NCBI RefSeq assembly: GCF_040115645.1
Contig: NC_089572.1
Location: 2,232,001 to 2,296,000, forward strand
DNA: 64,000 nucleotides
Source: Euwallacea fornicatus
Lineage: Eukaryota; Arthropoda; Insecta; Coleoptera; Curculionidae
Direction of reading: 5' to 3'
Made by a program: the position numbers and the translations under genes
Shown: piece by piece, positions 58,801-64,000 of the stretch
How the letters are laid out: each line of letters starts with the position of its first letter
Numbering within the stretch: position 1 is the first letter of the stretch
Notes under the pieces: generated by a model
Told to the model about the DNA's origin: nothing
What the model saw: only the letters and a program-made list of their open reading frames with translations
Database searches by the model: none

Positions 58801-61800
58801 TCCCTTGCCAAAGATCGATCTAATCGCCATTGCGGATTTCAGTGCTGGCGCAATGGAGAACTGGGGTCTTGTAACTTACCGGTAAGCGATATTTAGCTTT
58901 ATATATAATTGCTCAACGGTAAAAACAGGAATTTTAGCGATTGTTCCACGTGCAGGCAATTTAACTAAAAAAAGTAAATATAAGACGCCTGAAGATGATA
59001 TATAATTAACAACTGTGATTCCGCCACGGCCAGTGGCGTGGAAAGTTATTAGTCACTACGAAAAACAATTTATTTTAACAACTATCAGTTATATAAATAT
59101 TATTCACAATGATACAAATGTAGGGAGACTGCTCTTTTGGTGGACCCTCAGAATACCTCAGCAGTCAGCAAGCAGTGGATTGCCTTGGTAGTGGGACACG
59201 AGCTGGCCCACCAATGGTTCGGCAACCTCGTTACCATGGAATGGTGGACGCATTTGTGGTTAAATGAAGGTATTTTTCCTCTGATCGAAAATCGACAAAA
59301 CTGTTTTCATGTCTCTCAAAGGTTACGCCTCTTTCGTGGAATTTCTCTGCGTTAACTACCTCTTTCCCGAATATGACATCTGGACTCAATTCGTCAATGA
59401 CTCATATATTCGAGCTCTAGAACTAGACAGGTTGGGTACCTCATGATAATTCCATTTTTTCTTTGTGCTAATTTTGTCCTTTCAGCCTGAATAACTCGCA
59501 CCCTATTGAGGTCCCCGTGGGCAACCCCTCAGAAATCGACGAAATTTTCGACGATATCAGCTACAACAAGGGAGCCAGTGTCATCCGTATGCTGCATCAC
59601 TACATAGGTGACGAAGATTTCAGAAAGGGGATGCACAACTATCTCACAAAGCACCAGTACAAAAATACCTTCACTGAAGACCTGTGGGAAGCCTTAGAAG
59701 AGGCCAGCAAGAAGCCTGTGGCCGAGGTTATGTCCTCGTGGACGCTGCAAATGGGCTTCCCAGAAGTGTCAGTCACCAGTAAATCTGCAGGTGAGTTTTC
59801 CAGCCTCCTTGGCCACTGGATTTAAGTAATTTTGAAAGTTGTTTTCCCAAAATACATCGATTTACATCCATCTGATACTTTTTTTGTTTCCAGCTGATGG
59901 TAAAGGGATGACGTTAACGCTTACCCAAAGCAAGTTTACAGCAGACGGCTCGCCTCCTCCCAAAGACTACCGGTGGATGATTCCCATTTCCATATCCACT
60001 TCCAAGAATCCTCAAAAGGAGGTGGTATCCACCGTCCTTAAAGAGAAAAATACAGAAATTTTCGTGAGCTATATCCATTTTCAATATATTTCGTTCTCGT
60101 AAATCCGATTGTTCAGGTGCCTGAGGTTACCGACTCTGATTGGATTAAGGTGAACCCGGATACCATCGGATTTTATCGTACCCGGTACCCACCCGAACTG
60201 CTGGAAAAGTTCGTGCCTGCCATCAGGGACGAGACCCTGCCTCCGTTGGACAGGCTGGGCTTGATCGATGACCTTTTTGCGATGGTTAAGGCCGGCCATA
60301 CTGGGACCGTCGAGGTTCTCAAGTTTCTCAGAGCTTTCGAGGACGAGACAGACTATAATGTGTGGTCTTCGGTTAACAACATTTTAAGTCGCTTATCGCA
60401 GCTTCTTGGCAATACTCCATATAGAGAGGGATATGATAATGTAAGTTTTGGTACGCCTCTGTAATTTTGCTATTACCTTTTCCTCGTCAACGTTTCTACA
60501 AAAAAGGAACAATTGATTGGCAGTCATCATGCTAGGTCGCTTCCGCCCTTCTGTGAAAAATGCCGCTCGAATTTTAAAGAAAGTTTCACATCTTCAGGAA
60601 TTTATATTGCTAAGTCATGTCGCCTTCGTCGTTCTGACAAATGCATTCATTGTTCGTTCATATAACATTTTCCTTGTGCATAAAACAGCTTTTCTTCTTT
60701 CGTCATATTGTCAAGTAGCGTTTCATATAAGAATCCAGCCAATGTACTGTGTCAATTTATGAAATATGTATCCAAACACAAGATTTATACATAAATTTTT
60801 GCCATATGAAGCGCATCGGCCAATTTAATTGAAACATCTCGGGCGTTAATAATGCACTGTTATTCCGAATTTGTTAGAGCCATTCATTTTTTCAAATTTA
60901 TTTTGTTGTGTTCATTAAACTGTAGCCTTGTAATCAAATCGTACATTTTCGTTAAATTCCTTTCCCTCAAAATATACTCGTAGCGCATTTGTCATTTTAT
61001 AAATTTTCCACAAATTGTTAGAATTACCTTGAAGGTAAAATTTTCTTTGACTTCCAGTACCAAAAACAACTGCTAAGCAAAGTCTACAGGCGCCTTGGTT
61101 GGAACAGCCGCCCCAATGAGACGCACTTGGACACACTGCTGCGCAGCTTAATTTTAGGTCGCATGGCACTTTTGAACGACGAGTCGACGATCAAAGAAGC
61201 GAGAACAAGACTGAGGGAACACTTGGCAGGAACGCGAGTCCTTCCGGCTGACCTGAGGAGCGCCTGTTACAAAACTGTCCTGAGGGCGGGCGGAGACCCA
61301 GAGTTTTTTACTCTATTGAGGCTATATAGATCTAGTGACTTACACGAGGAGAAGGACCGCATTAGCAGGTCTTTCGGCGCGACCACCGATGAGCATTTGC
61401 TGACGCGCGTGCTGGAGTTTGCAATGTCTGTGAGTGATTGCTGTAGGTGTCGTTTGGTTTTGTGGGTCACGTAAGAGGGTTTTAGGACGAAGTGCGCTCT
61501 CAGGACAAAGTATTCGTAATTATTTCGGTGTCGCTGAACTCGAGTGGCCGTGATCTCGCCTGGGAGTTTTTCAAAACCAACTGGTCGACACTCAAAGAGC
61601 AATTCAGCGGTTTGTTTCTGCTAAGCCGGCTTGTCAAGTTCCTGACTGAGAACTTTACCAGCGAAGAGAGGGCCACTGAAATCGAGACCTTCTTCCAAGA
61701 GCATTCAGCCCCAGGTGAGTCCAATTTTGAATATTTTACGGATTTTTATACCGATATGTAGGGACTGAGAGAACCGTGCAGCAGTCTCTTGAAACCGTGC

Positions 61801-61859
61801 GGCTGAACGCGAAGTGGCTGCAAAGAGACGGGGCTGCCATCGCCAAGTACTTCAGTTAG
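55862..61859 (+). CDS. Psa: Puromycin-sensitive aminopeptidase (M1 metallopeptidase)
   Basis: Zinc aminopeptidase that trims N-terminal residues from peptides in the cytosol. Thirteen exons: 55862-56257, 57917-58103, 58263-58371, 58418-58668, 58719-58881, 59124-59269, 59322-59430, 59486-59790, 59894-60063, 60117-60440, 61058-61429, 61486-61714, 61762-61859; all phases agree, giving 952 residues. GAMEN (358-362), HELAH with WLNEG (zinc ligands H394, H398, E417; catalytic E395) and FYRTRYPPELLEK are present. A second Met at 56132 (MPEATKPFQRLP) matches the internal start of human NPEPPS and would give 862 residues. The longer form starts with an Arg-rich, leader-like stretch (MSSGLSRVLWWTG). 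A strong acceptor (TTTCGCAG, near 55796) implies a 5' UTR intron, so I did not use the upstream Met at 55730. Confidence 0.96.
56470..56700. repeat. Diverged 110-bp tandem duplication in Psa intron 1
   Basis: ATTTATGTGTCTCCTC occurs at 56511 and 56621, and the next about 60 bp (GTCAAG-A-CA-AGAGC, then CAAxCxATCTACAA) also match loosely. It is an old duplication within the 1.66-kb first intron; the rest of that intron shows nothing notable. Confidence 0.7.
60441..61057 (+). other. Psa intron 10
   Basis: A 617-bp intron between exons ending YDN and starting YQKQLL. The donor is AAT|GTAAGT and the acceptor GACTTCCAG. Open frames inside it are not conserved with the peptidase family. Confidence 0.85.
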
Positions 61860-62730
61860 TCGCAAATCCGCCAATATTCTCATCAGTACAACAGAAAGAC
61901 TTTTTATTATTCGTAGATGTCGAAAATTTACCCATTTTGCCGGTCAAGAAACGCCTGAATTCACATGTAAGGGAATTTCGACGTTTCTACTCCGCATTAC
62001 CCCTTTAGTTAGGTACTTAATAATAAGTTTTTGTACTTACGAAAATATTCTTTTTGTTGATTTTATTTCTTTTTACACGGTTAATAATTATATGCCAGTT
62101 GCTTGTACCTACCTTACTTCTAGAAAGTTTAGTGTAATTGTAATTATACTGCTATTATAAAGAATACTTGGACAGTTTCATGTTTCGTAAAAACGAACAG
62201 TTATTACCTGCATCCTTTAAACTGAAATTGTACACCTCCCATTCTTCAAAAAGTTCATCTATTCGTTATTGCGATATTGTAGGTGTTAAAGTTATTTAAA
62301 CTTCGAAATTTTGATTGGCAATCATCTAACGTGACTGGAAATGCTTTTAGTTTGTTCGATTTTAGAGTGGCAACAACACTATTCTGTTTAAATATTTATA
62401 CAAGATATCACTTTTTAATTTAAAGGCTGACGTGTCAATAGTGCATCTCTTGGACCTTTTAACAATTTTTTTCCTAAAGATTTTATTCATATCTGCAATC
62501 GGAACAGGCGCACTTGGCGCCATCTATGTGGCATTCCCGCAACATTTCAAAGAAAGAATTCGTGGTTGCCAGTCAAACGCTGTAGCAGTTGTCATCTGCC
62601 ATCCATCATTGATTTTTCATTGTTTTTTGTTTTATTCTTGACGGTATTATTAAGTTTTTGTTGAAAACCTATTGAATTATTAAACTTTTCATATTTAATA
62701 TTATTTAAAATCTTTTTAAACACCATCGTA
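61860..62730. promoter_or_regulatory. Psa 3' UTR and CRIPT upstream region
   Basis: Two same-strand genes are separated by 871 bp. I see no canonical AATAAA soon after the Psa stop. GGCGCCATCTATG at 62516-62528, about 205 bp before the CRIPT ATG, shares GCGCCATCTA with the Psa upstream region. A 69-codon frame at 62432-62641 has a hydrophobic start but a non-ATG start codon and no recognised family; I do not call it a gene. Confidence 0.4.
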
Positions 62731-63529
62731 ATGGTGTGTGACAAATGCCAGAAAAAAGTTGGGACAGTGATCACCCCCGATCCTTGGAAAACCGGGGCCA
62801 GAAACACTACAGAGAGCGGGGGAAGAAAAGTAAACGAGAACAAGGCTCTGACTGCCTCGAAAAATAGATTCAACCCCTATAGCACTAAGTTTGAGACCTG
62901 CCGGTAAGTACCTTAAGTTTCCAAATATTTGTCCTTTGGACAACAACATAGGGCTGTCTTGGAATGTTTGATGTATCACTTACTGAACAAGTTAACCCGA
63001 GTGAGTTTCCAGTAAAGCATGTTGTATGGAAATCATTAAAAATAGTTCAGACGAGTGTTTCACTATAGCCACTAGTGTAGAAGTTTTGCTTGTTTTCATT
63101 TATAATAACAAAATGAGTTGTGGAAAATGTTGTATAATTTATTGGTTCCAATTTTTATTGCAATTTAAGCATGTAATATTTACATATTATACTCCAATTA
63201 CAATGGAATTTTCATATAATTGAGAACTTAGTAGCACAAAACTTTGTCCCAGCCTCTGCCCTGCAGGATCTGTATATTCCTACTAAAATATAGAGTACCC
63301 TAAACAGATAGAAAGAGAGAATGTAGAACTATGTAGTTAAATATCTTCTAGTAGTCTAGTATTGGTTTACTGTATTTTTTTCATATACATATTCTGCAGA
63401 ATTTGTCGCCAAAAAGTGCACCAAGTAGGGTCACATTATTGCCAGCCCTGTGCCTACAAGAAAGCCATCTGTGCTATGTGTGGGAAGAAGATGATGAGTA
63501 TCAAGAACTACCAGCAATCTTCAGCATAA
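62731..63529 (+). CDS. CRIPT: Cysteine-rich PDZ-binding protein CRIPT
   Basis: Small zinc-binding protein known as a PSD-95 PDZ3 ligand and, from more recent work, tied to the minor spliceosome. Two exons (62731-62903, 63400-63529) join in frame to 100 residues (human CRIPT has 101). MVCDKCQKKVGTVITPDPW, GARNTTESGGRK, NENKALT, and the cysteine pairs CRICRQKVHQ, HYCQPCAYKK and ICAMCGKK are all conserved. The C-terminus is KNYQQSSA, whereas human CRIPT ends KNYKQTSV, so the PDZ-type tail is altered at the last residue. The 496-bp intron shows nothing notable. Family assignment is secure. Confidence 0.97.
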
Positions 63530-64000
63530 TTTATCAAAGTTTTGACTTAATGTTGCTGTGGTTTAGTGAAATGAAGTGAAAAAAAATTTTTTTCTGTGTA
63601 TAAATGCAAAAGAAGATATTATGTGTATAGTAATTCAGTTAAGGTGATTTATAGGGCAGGCAAATTGTGATGTTAATATAGACAATCTTGGTAATCATAA
63701 GAGATAGATAAATTGCTAAAGTTCGCTTGGCTTTCTATATAAATATCAAAATTTGCTCACTCTGTGCAAATAGTGTAAAAATTAATAATTATGTGAAGTA
63801 ATCTAAAGTTAGTTTGAATTAACATGTTACTTCCTTCTCTCTTATATTCATAGAATGAACATTGAATGTTTTCCTGATTTCCATTTCAATAGAAATTGTT
63901 CTTTGGATAAAGGTGTCAGTATACTTGATAGTTTTACTTTTGAGTTATTATTGATACATAGCAACTTCCACTCGTGGTTAACTGAAGAATTAGGAAATAT
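63530..64000. other. Downstream flank of CRIPT
   Basis: AT-rich sequence with no open frame of note. It probably contains the CRIPT 3' UTR. No further gene begins before the window ends. Confidence 0.5.

Noticed and set aside
62432..62641. 69-codon frame before CRIPT
   Set aside because: Its start codon is not ATG, it has no recognised family, and it sits where the CRIPT 5' region is expected.
1..64000. tRNA, rRNA or snRNA genes
   Set aside because: I looked for the tRNA GGTTCGANTCC box and other obvious RNA signatures on both strands and found none I could support by eye.

Overview
The window looks like insect nuclear DNA, most likely a beetle or another holometabolous insect. Genes are split by short introns (47-91 bp, with a few of kilobases), splice sites are mostly GT-AG, and long AT-rich non-coding stretches carry microsatellites and decayed transposons. 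The products are animal proteins, and no bacterial or viral block is visible. The species call is inference; the exon models below are read from splice sites and reading phase, and every model stays in frame from start to stop.

Nine protein genes are supported. In order: a rhodopsin-family receptor (+, 381-3768); EMC8, an ER membrane complex subunit (-, 7605-8318), divergent from Pect, CDP-ethanolamine synthesis (+, 9294-11082); DMC1, the meiotic recombinase (-, 11831-13750), tail to tail with Pect and divergent from VPS45, an SM-family fusion regulator (+, 14326-16290); an ataxin-1 homologue (-, coding 19007-24981); a BACK-domain protein (-, 43911-49415); the puromycin-sensitive aminopeptidase (+, 55862-61859); and CRIPT (+, 62731-63529). 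The genes are functionally unrelated. The first six sit densely in alternating orientation.

The middle of the window (25-44 kb) has no convincing gene. It is probably the 5' flank and long 5' introns of the ataxin-1 gene. It holds an 82-bp tandem array (about 26.8-27.9 kb), a cluster of TGTCAAA/TTTGACA sites (30.1-30.5 kb), GC-rich and poly-G stretches (31.6-32.3 kb), CAT and GGA microsatellites (34.3 kb), transposase scraps, short inverted repeats and an excess of a GGCAAC/GTTGCC word that continues into the BACK-gene intron. A second gene-poor stretch (49.4-55.8 kb) lies before the aminopeptidase gene.

The points most worth a second look are: the ataxin-1 homologue keeps the vertebrate C-terminal RKRRWSAP phospho/14-3-3/U2AF65 motif without a polyglutamine tract; a complete insect DMC1 uses a GC-AG intron and has a shortened L2 loop; the receptor lacks the DRY arginine; a BACK protein appears to have lost its BTB core; and there are several unexplained repeat or motif arrays. 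I found no clearly new multi-gene system.
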